NCBI RefSeq assembly: GCF_001611275.1
Contig: NZ_CP015080.1
Span: 434,001 to 498,000 of the forward strand
Length of the DNA: 64,000 nucleotides
Origin: Desulfuromonas sp. DDH964
GTDB lineage: Bacteria; Desulfobacterota; Desulfuromonadia; Desulfuromonadales; DDH964
Direction: 5' to 3'
Shown here one piece after another: positions 18,101 to 25,043 of this stretch. Within the stretch, counting starts at the first letter, position 1; the number at the start of each line of letters is the position of its first letter. Made by a program: the position numbers and the translations under genes. The notes below the pieces were generated by a model. That model worked only from the letters and a program-made list of their open reading frames with translations, was not told the DNA's origin and searched no databases.

Positions 18101-18221
18101 CACCTTGTTCACGCTCTTCGTTATCCCCTCCATTTACATGCTGGTGGCCCGGGATCATTCCGCCACCGGTGCCACGGAGTTGACGGTTCCCAACCAATCC
18201 TCTGGTCAGGATGGCGTATGA
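15108..18221 (+). CDS. RND-family inner-membrane efflux pump (AcrB/MexB type, HAE1)
   Basis: A 1037-residue transporter of normal family length. It has the first helix at residues 10-28, a periplasmic porter domain, the helix-4 proton relay VGLVVDDAIVVVENVERH with the Asp pair, the motif GARELVGPIIAMTITLAAVY, a second periplasmic domain and the C-terminal helices (RLRPILMTTAATIAGHFPL). It works as a trimer with the adaptor before it, exporting hydrophobic or toxic compounds by proton antiport. No TolC gene follows, so it must borrow an outer-membrane channel. Its stop overlaps the REC-PilZ gene by 4 bases. Confidence 0.93.
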   Translation: MKFTDLFIRRPVLALVISLVIVIAGLQAMRTLNVRQYPRSENASVTVTTVYVGASAELVRGFITTPLERAIAAADGIDYLQSQSQLGLSTITARLKLNYDATKALAEISSKVDQVRADLPPEAEVPVINIESADSQFASAYLSFHSDLLQQNEITDYLVRNVQPRLSALQGVQRADILGARTFAMRIWLKPAAMAAHNITPVQVRQALAANNYLAALGQTKGALIQVNLSADTNLTSVPEFKRLVVREVDGAIVRLGDIADIALGAEDYNAEVRFTGQTAVFIGIWPLPNANSIDVISRVRAEMEGVQKDLPTGMQARVAYDATEYINNAIHEVLKTLGDTLLIVIVIIFLFLGSLRSVFIPVVAIPLSLIGAVFLMQVFGFTINLLTLLAVVLSVGLVVDDAIVVVENVERHIGLGEAPFNAALLGARELVGPIIAMTITLAAVYAPIGLQGGLTGSLFREFAFTLAGAVAISGIIALTLSPMMSAKLLKPGSAERGFAGRINRDFSRFRSRYGRWLAATLRRRPLVYLVWLAICVLTVPMFTMSAKELAPTEDQGVIFGILDAAANSTLDQTSLYAAAANQAFVSTPETEFTFQVTFPTSGFGGMVVKPWDARERTIFQILPEVQQKLAAIPGIQMFPVLPPALPGGGQFPVEFILASTAEADQILDFARQLQQKATQSGLFAFPPLIDVKIDQPQAEFVIDRDKVADLGLDLGQVGADVSAMVGGNFVNRFDIAGRSYKVIPQVQRIDRLTAEQLRDIHITGPGGELVPLATVATLRESVVPRSLNRFQQLNAVTISGVAVRPLDEALGFLENEATKILPKGYVLDYTGESRQLRTEGNQFLPTFGLAIILIFLVLAAQFNSFRDPFVILAGSVPLAMFGALIFTFLKMPDPNVPFWTQGWTTTLNIYSQVGLVTLVGLVSKNGILIVEFANTLQVQGEKKLAAIQSAAMTRLRPILMTTAATIAGHFPLTLVTGAGAAARNSIGLVLVGGMAIGTLFTLFVIPSIYMLVARDHSATGATELTVPNQSSGQDGV

Positions 18222-18925
18222 CGGAAAAGTCCAAGATTCTGCTGGTCGATGATTCCCGGTTTTTTCTGACCATCGAGAGCCAGTTTCTGCGCAACGCACC
18301 GGTCGAGCTGGTGGAGGCACGCAGCGGCGAACAGGCCCTGGCGCTCTGCCGCCAGGAGCGGCCGCACCTGGTTTACCTCTCCTATGACCTGCCGGACCTG
18401 GCTGGGGACGAGTGCTGTCGGCGCCTCAAGACCGACCCGGAGTTGAAGACCATCCCCATCGTCCTGGTCTGTAACGAACTTGCCACCGAGCATCAGGACC
18501 GTAGCCGGGCGGCCGGCTCCGACGCGATCCTTACCAAGCCCCTTGACCGTACCCGTTTTCTCGAGATCGGCCGCAGTTTCCTGGCTGGGGTACGCGAGCC
18601 GCGCCGGCACTGCCTGATCCGGGTTCGCATCCCGCTCGCGGATCGGGTCATTGCCGCCAAGGGGCTCGACATCAGCAGCGGTGGCCTCTTCGTCGAGAGC
18701 GGCGAAACCCTCCCCCCGGGGACGGTGGTCCAGCTCGAACTGCAGCTCTGCCGCCCCGGGGAGCAGGGTCCCTGGATCAAGTGCCGCGGCAAGGTCGGCT
18801 GGCTCAACACCAAAGAAAAGCCCTTCAAGCCGAACCACCCGGTCGGATTGGGCATCAAGTTTATTGACATCCCCGCCTCGGTTGCCGGCGTTCTCAATGG
18901 TTTTATCCGTTCGCTTACCACCTGA
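18218..18925 (+). CDS. Degenerate receiver domain fused to a PilZ domain
   Basis: A 235-residue protein. Residues 5-118 look like a response-regulator receiver (LLVDDS at 8-13, ILTKP near 108) but the phosphoacceptor position is Ser55 (LVYLSYDLP) instead of Asp, so it probably cannot be phosphorylated in the usual way. Residues from about 125 form a PilZ domain with DISSGGLFVESGE (the D-x-S-x-x-G motif) and basic residues before it (EPRRHCLIR), so binding of cyclic di-GMP is expected. The start overlaps the pump stop as ATGA, so translation is coupled to the efflux operon. A link of efflux to cyclic di-GMP is inference. Confidence 0.85.
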   Translation: MTEKSKILLVDDSRFFLTIESQFLRNAPVELVEARSGEQALALCRQERPHLVYLSYDLPDLAGDECCRRLKTDPELKTIPIVLVCNELATEHQDRSRAAGSDAILTKPLDRTRFLEIGRSFLAGVREPRRHCLIRVRIPLADRVIAAKGLDISSGGLFVESGETLPPGTVVQLELQLCRPGEQGPWIKCRGKVGWLNTKEKPFKPNHPVGLGIKFIDIPASVAGVLNGFIRSLTT

Positions 18926-18927
18926 AT

Positions 18928-18950
18928 AGCCGGCCCGACCGTGGCCGGCT
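18928..18950 (+). other. Hairpin after the efflux/PilZ operon
   Basis: AGCCGGCC (18928-18935) pairs with GGCCGGCT (18943-18950). The only T-rich run lies some 17 bases later, so this is a weak terminator at best. Confidence 0.4.
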
Positions 18951-19175
18951 GGTGGCAGCAGGAAAATTTTTTCAAGCCCCTTGATTTTCACAATTTATTT
19001 GAAATACTTTGCGGAACTTTAGGCATGGTTGTGTATCCTTGCAGTCGCCACCACTCTGCAGGTCTGCAACCAATCCGCATCGGTCCTGGACGGGAGATGT
19101 GGATTTTTGCGGGAACAGGGAGATCGCACAACCAAATCAGGCTCCCGGCAAGGGAAGGACAAAAGGAGTAAGGCA

Positions 19176-19376
19176 ATGGCAGAAGGCAAAGTGAAATGGT
19201 TCAATGATGCGAAGGGGTTTGGTTTTATCGAGCAGGACAACGGCCCGGATGTTTTTGTACACTTCTCCGCCATTCAGGGGGATGGGTTCAAGTCCCTGGC
19301 CGAAGGCGATCGGGTGACCTTTGATGTCTCGCAGGGGCAAAAGGGCCCCCAGGCGAGCAATGTGCAGAAGGTCTAG
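19176..19376 (+). CDS. Cold-shock domain protein
   Basis: A 66-residue CspA-type RNA/ssDNA-binding protein with both RNP motifs (KGFGFI and VFVHFSAI). It should bind mRNA in the cytoplasm and melt secondary structure. The ATG sits behind AAAGGAGTAAGGC. Around 250 bases of non-coding sequence precede it, so a long structured leader, as in other csp mRNAs, is likely. A perfect terminator follows. The longer in-frame upstream reading is not conserved and was not used. Confidence 0.95.
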   Translation: MAEGKVKWFNDAKGFGFIEQDNGPDVFVHFSAIQGDGFKSLAEGDRVTFDVSQGQKGPQASNVQKV

Positions 19377-19400
19377 CCTGGCTGCATAACCGCGGATGTA

Positions 19401-19438
19401 AAAATGGCCCCCGGCAACAAGCTGCCGGGGGCCATTTT
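19401..19438 (+). terminator. Intrinsic terminator of the csp gene
   Basis: AAAATGGCCCCCGGCA (19401-19416) pairs with TGCCGGGGGCCATTTT (19423-19438). Confidence 0.88.
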
Positions 19439-19550
19439 CGTCACTGGGGAGGAGTGGTTGCGCCGACCGCCCCTTTGACAGCGAGGCGCCCGGGGTGTAA
19501 AGGGGTAGGGGAGGAGAAGCGGAACGTCGGATTTTCAGGGAGGTTTTTTA

Positions 19551-20036
19551 ATGCACCTGTTGTTGACTGACTGTCGCCAGATCGAGGAGGTGGCGGGCCG
19601 TATCTATCAACACCTTGCCAGCGTTCCGGGATTTGCCGCCGAGGTGCGCGCCACTTTCCAGCAACTGGCGGCGGATGAGCGGGAACATTCCCGGCAGCTT
19701 GACCTGGCCCTGCAGGTGCCGGAACTGGAAAAGCTCGGGGTTAACCGGATCGCCTGGGTGAAGGTCGATGAAGCCCTGCAACTGGCGCAGCGCTTCCTGA
19801 CCGAAGTCGAGCAACAGCAGGTTTCGGAGGAAAAGGCCCTGCGACTGGCCGTGGATCTGGAAAAATATTTTATCAAGATTCATCTCGACAATGCCGTTCA
19901 CTTCAGCAACCAGCAGCTGGCCGACCTCTTTAACGGCCTTGGCCGCTCGGACCAGCAGCACCTGAACACCCTGCGGGAGTGTTTGACCTGGTGGCACCGC
20001 CGAAATAAATCAGCAGGCGGCACCCCGGCGGTTTAA
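19551..20036 (+). CDS. Ferritin-like (rubrerythrin-related) protein
   Basis: A 161-residue, mostly helical protein. The first helices contain IEEVAGRIYQHLA and DEREHSRQLDLAL, an E-x-x-H-like iron site, and a later pair has DLEKYFIKIHLDNAVHF and DQQHL. This spacing suggests a four-helix ferritin-like fold, but the second E-x-x-H motif is not canonical, so the metal site may be altered or lost. A strong ribosome site (AGGGAGG) precedes the ATG. Its stop overlaps the stop of the convergent crotonase gene by 3 bases. Role in iron or peroxide handling is inferred. Confidence 0.6.
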   Translation: MHLLLTDCRQIEEVAGRIYQHLASVPGFAAEVRATFQQLAADEREHSRQLDLALQVPELEKLGVNRIAWVKVDEALQLAQRFLTEVEQQQVSEEKALRLAVDLEKYFIKIHLDNAVHFSNQQLADLFNGLGRSDQQHLNTLRECLTWWHRRNKSAGGTPAV

Positions 20037-20815
20037 CGCCCCGAAAAACGCGGTGGGCGTTTCTCCAGAAAGGCTCGCATCCCTTCCTTCTGCTCTGGCG
20101 TGGCGAAGCAGAGGGCAAACAGGTCCGCCTCGTAGCCGGCGGCGCGGCAACTGTCCATCTCCAGGCCGTTGTGGACGGCAGCCTTGGTGAGCTGTGCCGC
20201 TACCGGTGCTTTAGCCGCCAGGTTCCGGGCCAGCTCCCGGGCGGTCGCCAGCAACTCTGCTGCCGGGACTACCCGGTTGACGAGACCGATGCGCCAGGCT
20301 TCCTCGGCGTCAATAAGTTCCCCGGTCAGCAGCAGTTCCAGCGCCCGGCCTTTCCCGACCAGCCTGGGCAGGCGCTGGGTCCCGGCCCAGCCGGCGAGAA
20401 TGCCGAGATTGATCTCCGGCTGGCCGAAACGCGCGTTCTCCGCCGCGAGCCGCAGGTCGCAGGCCATAGCCAGCTCGCAGCCCCCCCCGACCGCGAAGCC
20501 GTTGATGGCGGCGATCACCGGTTTACTGCATTGCTCCACCCGGTCGAGGACCTCTTGTGCCAGGCGCGCAAAGTCACGGGCCTGCAGCGGGGAAAAGTCG
20601 ACCACCGCCGCAATATCGCCACCCGCAGCGAAGGCCCGATCACCGGCCCCGGTGAGAATTACCGCGCGCACCTCCGAGTCCTCGGCCAGCGCGGTGAAGA
20701 CCTCGCCCAGTTCGCGCAGGGTTGCTTCGTTCAAGGCGTTTCGTACCTCGGGGCGATTGAGAGTCACCTCCGCCACGCCGTCCCGACACTCCACCAGCAA
20801 ATTGACCAATGCCAT
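20033..20815 (-). CDS. Enoyl-CoA hydratase/isomerase family protein (crotonase)
   Basis: A 260-residue crotonase. The oxyanion-hole segments are RAFAAGGDIAAV and INGFAVGGGCELAMACDLRL, and the catalytic glutamates have candidates in GCELAMA and in GQPEINLGILAGWAGTQRLP. It would hydrate an enoyl-CoA. It is monocistronic here, away from the beta-oxidation operon, and could serve butyrate/crotonyl-CoA metabolism. The start MALVNLL follows GGGAGAGAG; the longer upstream frame has no conserved sequence. Confidence 0.88.
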   Translation of the reverse strand: MALVNLLVECRDGVAEVTLNRPEVRNALNEATLRELGEVFTALAEDSEVRAVILTGAGDRAFAAGGDIAAVVDFSPLQARDFARLAQEVLDRVEQCSKPVIAAINGFAVGGGCELAMACDLRLAAENARFGQPEINLGILAGWAGTQRLPRLVGKGRALELLLTGELIDAEEAWRIGLVNRVVPAAELLATARELARNLAAKAPVAAQLTKAAVHNGLEMDSCRAAGYEADLFALCFATPEQKEGMRAFLEKRPPRFSGR

Positions 20816-20982
20816 AGCTCTCTCCCGTTGGCAGACCGAGGCCCATCCTAGCCTGCTACCGAAACGCTGGCAAGGCTTACCCTGCAACAGTCTCCCCCTG
20901 CCCCGCAGCGCCACCGGCGGCGCCAGAACCGGTATACTTGAAACAAATGGTTTACACCCTGCCAGCACTGGAGGTGTTTTGG

Positions 20983-21726
20983 ATGTACGCAGACCAGCTC
21001 ACCGGACCGATTCTGGTCGTCGAGGACGATGCCAATACCGCCGCCCTGGTCGTCCGCTACCTGGAGCGGGAGGGGTTTCCCACCCGCCAGGTGGGAGACG
21101 GGGCCGCCGCCCTGAAGCTGGCCCGGGATCAGCCGGTCGGTTTCGTGATTCTTGATATCATGCTCCCCGGTGCCGACGGCTGGGAGGTCTGCCGCGAACT
21201 GCGCAAGGTCTCCTCGGTGCCGATCCTGATCCTGACCGCCCGGGAGGAGGAGATCGACCGGGTCCTCGGCCTCTCCCTCGGGGCCGACGACTACGTGGTC
21301 AAGCCTTTCAGCCCGCGGGAACTGGTGGAGCGGGTCAAGGCGATCCTGCGCCGCACCGGAACCCGACCGGTGCAGAAGGAGGAAGTCCTCGCCCGGGGCG
21401 GCCTGGTCCTCGATCCCGGGCAGCATCGGGTCAGTCTCCAGGGGCAGCCGGTGGAGCTGACCGCGGTCGAGTTCCGGCTGCTGCACGCCCTGCTGGCGGC
21501 GGCGGGGCGCGTCCTCTCCCGGGAGGAGCTGCTGGAGCGGATCCACCAGCACGGGGAAGCGGTGATCGACCGGGTGATCGACGTCCACATCGGCAAGCTG
21601 CGGCAGAAGCTCGGTGATGATCCGGCCGCACCACGTTTTATCGAGACGGTGCGCGGTTTCGGTTATCGTCTCTGCGAAGAGGTAGCGGGTGAAAAGTCTG
21701 ACGGCCAGTCGGGGCCTCAGGCGTGA
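20983..21726 (+). CDS. OmpR-family response regulator
   Basis: A 247-residue DNA-binding regulator with a receiver domain (VVEDD, phosphoacceptor Asp in FVILDIMLPGADGWE, VKPFSPREL) and a C-terminal winged helix (ELTAVEFRLLHALLAAAGRV, RVIDVHIGKLRQKLGD, VRGFGYRL). The start is the ATG behind TGGAGGTG. It is followed 7 bases later by its sensor kinase gene. The nearest known systems are BaeSR-like. It may control genes for envelope stress or efflux, but no target is visible here. Confidence 0.93.
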   Translation: MYADQLTGPILVVEDDANTAALVVRYLEREGFPTRQVGDGAAALKLARDQPVGFVILDIMLPGADGWEVCRELRKVSSVPILILTAREEEIDRVLGLSLGADDYVVKPFSPRELVERVKAILRRTGTRPVQKEEVLARGGLVLDPGQHRVSLQGQPVELTAVEFRLLHALLAAAGRVLSREELLERIHQHGEAVIDRVIDVHIGKLRQKLGDDPAAPRFIETVRGFGYRLCEEVAGEKSDGQSGPQA

Positions 21727-21733
21727 GGCAGGG

Positions 21734-22810
21734 ATGAAACAGCGCCTGCTCTGGAAATTGCTGCTGATCAACCTGCCGGTCGTCCTGGTGATCCTCGCCG
21801 TGGTCTGGCTGGCGATCGACCATTTGGCCGCCGGCTATTTCATGGTCCTGATGGACAAGTACATGGTCTCTCCGACCGAAACCCACCATGCCTTTCTCAC
21901 CGCCATTCATGAAACCCTGATCTGGGCCAGCCTGGCTGCTTTGCTGCTCGCTTTCGTCCTCAGTTTTCTGCTGACCCGGCGCGTGTTGCAACCGTTGGCG
22001 GCCATGACCGCGGCCACCCGCGAGGTCGCCGCCGGCAATTTTGCCGCGCGGGTGACAGCCGTTGGTAGCGATGAGGTCGCCGAGGTCGCCGCCGCTTTCA
22101 ACCGGATGGCCGACGCGCTGGAACGCCTTGAGGCGCTGCGCAAGACCATGGTCGCCGATGTCGCCCATGAACTGCGGACGCCACTGACCAACCTGCGCGG
22201 CTATCTGGAAGGACTGGCCGACGGGATTCTGCCGCCGGAGCGGGAAACCCTGGTGATGCTGCAGCAGGAAACCCTGCGCCTGGTCCACCTGGTGGACGAT
22301 CTGGGCCAGCTCGCCCGTGCCGATGCCGCCCGCGCTTATTTGCGGCGTGAACCGGTCGACCTGCCGGCCGCAGTGACCCAGTTGTTGCGCCTCGATCGCC
22401 CCCGTTTCGAGGGGCGTGGTCTGACCGTGACCAGTCGTTTCGCTCCCGGCACCGAATGGGTGGCGGCTGACCGGGACAAGCTGCTGCAGGCGTTGCGCAA
22501 CCTGCTGGAGAACGCCTGGAAATACACCCCGGTCAACGGCCAAGTCGCAGTCAGCGCCGAGCGGGTCGCCGCCGGGGTGCGGGTGACGGTTGCCAACAGC
22601 GGCTCCGGCATCCCGGCGGCTGACCTCCCGTTCATCTTCGAACGGTTTTATCGGGCCGACCCGTCCCGATCCCGCGCTGCCGGTGGCGCCGGTATCGGCC
22701 TCGCCATCGTCAAGGAATTGATCGAGGCCCACGGTGGCACCGTGGGCGCCGAGAGCTCGGCAGGCCAAACCTGCGTCTGGTTTGTCCTGCCGGCTGCGAC
22801 CGGGCGTTAA
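21734..22810 (+). CDS. Sensor histidine kinase
   Basis: A 358-residue membrane kinase with two helices (about residues 9-30 and 58-82), a HAMP linker (RRVLQPLAAMTAATREVAAG), the H-box DVAHELRTPLTNLRGY, the N-box LLENAWKYTP and the G-boxes (NSGSGIPAADLP, GAGIGLAIVKEL). The periplasmic loop is only about 27 residues, so it may sense through the membrane. BaeS-like. It is paired with the regulator just upstream. Confidence 0.92.
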   Translation: MKQRLLWKLLLINLPVVLVILAVVWLAIDHLAAGYFMVLMDKYMVSPTETHHAFLTAIHETLIWASLAALLLAFVLSFLLTRRVLQPLAAMTAATREVAAGNFAARVTAVGSDEVAEVAAAFNRMADALERLEALRKTMVADVAHELRTPLTNLRGYLEGLADGILPPERETLVMLQQETLRLVHLVDDLGQLARADAARAYLRREPVDLPAAVTQLLRLDRPRFEGRGLTVTSRFAPGTEWVAADRDKLLQALRNLLENAWKYTPVNGQVAVSAERVAAGVRVTVANSGSGIPAADLPFIFERFYRADPSRSRAAGGAGIGLAIVKELIEAHGGTVGAESSAGQTCVWFVLPAATGR

Positions 22811-22850
22811 TGGAAGTGCCGATTCTCCCGCATCCTGAAAAGGAGTCGTT

Positions 22851-23252
22851 ATGACCGCTAAAATCAGTAAAAGCGAGGCAGAATGGAAAGCGCAGCTCTC
22901 TCCGGAGCAGTACCATGTCCTGCGCAAATCGGGGACGGAGCGGGCCTTCAGCGGCAAGTACTGGGACAACCATGAGGCCGGGCGCTATCACTGCGCCGGC
23001 TGCGGACTTGAGCTGTTTAGTTCCGCCGACAAGTTCGAATCCGGGAGTGGCTGGCCGAGCTTCACCCGGCCGGTGAAGCCGGAAAACGTCGCCACCCGCG
23101 AGGACAAAAGCCTCTTCATGCGCCGCACCGAGGTCTGCTGTCCCCGCTGCGGCGGTCACCTCGGGCACGTCTTTCCCGACGGGCCGGCACCGACCGGTCA
23201 GCGCTACTGCATCAATTCGGCGGCCCTGGAGTTCGTTGCAGCAGAGGCGTGA
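22851..23252 (+). CDS. msrB: Peptide-methionine (R)-S-oxide reductase
   Basis: A 133-residue MsrB that repairs the R epimer of methionine sulfoxide. The zinc ligands are CAGC and CPRC, the catalytic cysteine is in [11 protein letters not shown], and [10 protein letters not shown] and [11 protein letters not shown] are present. A GGAG ribosome site precedes the ATG. It ends at a bidirectional terminator shared with hemL. Confidence 0.97.
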   Translation: MTAKISKSEAEWKAQLSPEQYHVLRKSGTERAFSGKYWDNHEAGRYHCAGCGLELFSSADKFESGSGWPSFTRPVKPENVATREDKSLFMRRTEVCCPRCGGHLGHVFPDGPAPTGQRYCINSAALEFVAAEA

Positions 23253-23276
23253 ATCAGCGCCCTATTCGCATCAATG

Positions 23277-23311
23277 CAACAAGGCCCGGCCAAATTGGCC
23301 GGGCCTTGTTG
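23277..23311. terminator. Bidirectional intrinsic terminator between msrB and hemL
   Basis: CAACAAGGCCCGGCCA (23277-23292) pairs with TGGCCGGGCCTTGTTG (23296-23311). Confidence 0.85.
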
Positions 23312-23332
23312 TCTATTGATAAGTGAGCGTGT

Positions 23333-24616
23333 CTAGAGACTGGCGAGGGCCCGGTGCGCCGCCTCGATGGTGCGGTCGAGGTCCTCGGTGCTGTGGGCGA
23401 TGCTCATGAAGCCGGCTTCGTACTGGCTCGGCGCGAGATTGATCCCCTCTTCGAGCATGGCGCGGAAGAAGCGGGCAAATATCTGCGGCGCCTCCGGCTT
23501 GACATCGGCGAAGGCAAAGACCTCTTCCGCCTGGAAATAGGTGCAGAACATGCCGCCGACCCGTTGCAGCGAGGTCGCGACCCCGGCCGCCGTCGCCGCC
23601 TGGCGCAGCCCCTTTTCCAGGTAGGCGCTCTTCTCCTCGATGCGGTCGTAGAAGCCTTCAGCGCGCAACAGGTTGAGGGTGGCGATGCCGGCGCTCATTG
23701 CCAGTGGGTTGCCGGAGAGGGTTCCGGCCTGGTAGACGCCGCCGTCGGGGGAGAGCTTGCTCATGATTTCGCGTTTGCCGCCAAAAGCCCCGACCGGCAG
23801 GCCGCCGCCAATGATCTTGCCGAGGCAGACCAAATCGCCGTAGACCTTGAAGCGCTCCTGGGCGCCGCCGTAGGCAACGCGGAAGCCGGTCATCACCTCG
23901 TCGACGATCAGCAGCATCCCCTCCTGGTCACAGAGAGCCCGCAGCCCTTCGAGAAAGCCGGGCCTCGGCGCGACGCACCCCATGTTGCCGGCGATCGGCT
24001 CGAGGATGATGCAGGCGATCTCCCCCTTGTTGGCGGCGACCAGCGTCTTGACGTCGGCGAGGTCGTTGTAGGTCGCGGTCAGGGTGTGCTTGGCGAAGTC
24101 GGCCGGGACGCCGGGGGAGGTCGGTACGCCGAAGGTCGCCGCACCGGAGCCGGCCCGGACCAGCAGCGAGTCGGCGTGGCCATGATAGCAGCCGTCGAAC
24201 TTGAGGATCTTGTCGCGACCGGTGAAGCCCCGGGCGAGGCGAATGGCGCTCATCGTCGCCTCGGTCCCCGACGAGACCATGCGCACCATCTCGATATTGG
24301 GATAGGCCGCGCAGACCATTTCGGCGAGGTCGATCTCGAGCTTGGTGGGAGCACCGTAGGACGCCCCGTTCCTGGCGGCGGTCTGGATCGCCTCGACGAC
24401 CTTGGGGTGGCAGTGGCCGAGGATCATCGGACCCCAGGAACCGACATAGTCGATATAGGCGTTGCCGTCGGCGTCGTAGATTTTGGAGCCTTCGGCCCGC
24501 TCGATGAAAATCGGGTCGCAACCGACCGATTTGAAGGCGCGCACCGGGCTGTTCACCCCGCCGGGGATGATCCGTTTGGCTTCGGTGAACAGGGCAGTCG
24601 ATTTCTGATGGTTCAT
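23333..24616 (-). CDS. hemL: Glutamate-1-semialdehyde 2,1-aminomutase
   Basis: A 427-residue PLP enzyme making 5-aminolevulinate for heme, which fits a cytochrome-rich organism. The motifs are [11 protein letters not shown] at the start, [45 protein letters not shown] and the PLP-lysine segment [17 protein letters not shown]. Length is standard. The ATG is preceded by GAGGAGACC. It is transcribed alone from the 24617-25043 gap. Confidence 0.97.
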   Translation of the reverse strand: MNHQKSTALFTEAKRIIPGGVNSPVRAFKSVGCDPIFIERAEGSKIYDADGNAYIDYVGSWGPMILGHCHPKVVEAIQTAARNGASYGAPTKLEIDLAEMVCAAYPNIEMVRMVSSGTEATMSAIRLARGFTGRDKILKFDGCYHGHADSLLVRAGSGAATFGVPTSPGVPADFAKHTLTATYNDLADVKTLVAANKGEIACIILEPIAGNMGCVAPRPGFLEGLRALCDQEGMLLIVDEVMTGFRVAYGGAQERFKVYGDLVCLGKIIGGGLPVGAFGGKREIMSKLSPDGGVYQAGTLSGNPLAMSAGIATLNLLRAEGFYDRIEEKSAYLEKGLRQAATAAGVATSLQRVGGMFCTYFQAEEVFAFADVKPEAPQIFARFFRAMLEEGINLAPSQYEAGFMSIAHSTEDLDRTIEAAHRALASL

Positions 24617-24881
24617 GGTCTCCTCACGGCAGTTGGAAGGACGCCTCGGTTTTTGTCAAAAGGCTGAAAAACAGGGGATGCAGGGACAGGGGACTGAGTA
24701 TCATACCCCCCATGGGGCTGTCAAGCTGGCGCCTGCCCGGGGCCGGGCGCGGCGACCGGAAGCAGGTCTTAAAATGGCCTCGCTTTTTGTGAAAATATAA
24801 CATGAAAGACGAGCCAGCCGGCACTTTTGCCGGCCGTTTTCAGTGTGTGGCGGGAAATTATAAAAAAACGTTTGAAAATGA

Positions 24882-24911
24882 GTTGACTTGAACGTAAAGA
24901 GCATCTATAAG
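24882..24911 (+). promoter_or_regulatory. Promoter of the beta-oxidation operon overlapping a MerR-type operator
   Basis: TTGACT (24883-24888) and TATAAG (24906-24911) are separated by 17 bases. The -35 box and spacer read TTGACTTGAACGTAAAG, nearly the same as TTGACCTTAACGTAAAG in the etf promoter at 37079. The right half, AACGTAAAG, is the half-site of the palindrome at 24982. Confidence 0.75.
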
Positions 24912-24981
24912 GGTGGAAAGAGATCGGCTCAGGGGCGCAGTTTTTTAATGCCCGCCCAGCAGGGTGTATGTCTGGTTATAT

Positions 24982-25001
24982 CCTTTACGTGTACGTTAAG
25001 G
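24982..25001. promoter_or_regulatory. CCTTwACGT palindromic operator
   Basis: CCTTTACGTGTACGTTAAGG is a 20-bp inverted repeat with only the two w positions and centre unmatched. It lies about 65 bases downstream of the predicted start of transcription, and about 40 bases before the fadD-like ATG. It resembles binding sites of LiuR-type MerR regulators. Confidence 0.7.
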
Positions 25002-25043
25002 TAATATTGAAGCGAGGTCGCGGGGAGCACAAAGGAGTTCGCC

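Larger units (their letters stand above)
24617..25043. other. Divergent control region between hemL and the fatty-acid operon
   Basis: 427 bases without a gene. On the plus strand it carries the fatty-acid operon promoter and two MerR-type operators; a GCCGGCA/TGCCGGC hairpin lies at 24817-24834. The hemL promoter must be near 24650-24780 but was not resolved. Confidence 0.6.

Noticed and set aside
20033-20815. The isolated crotonase as part of the fatty-acid operon regulon
   Set aside because: It is several kilobases away on the other strand and no ACGT-type operator was seen before it.
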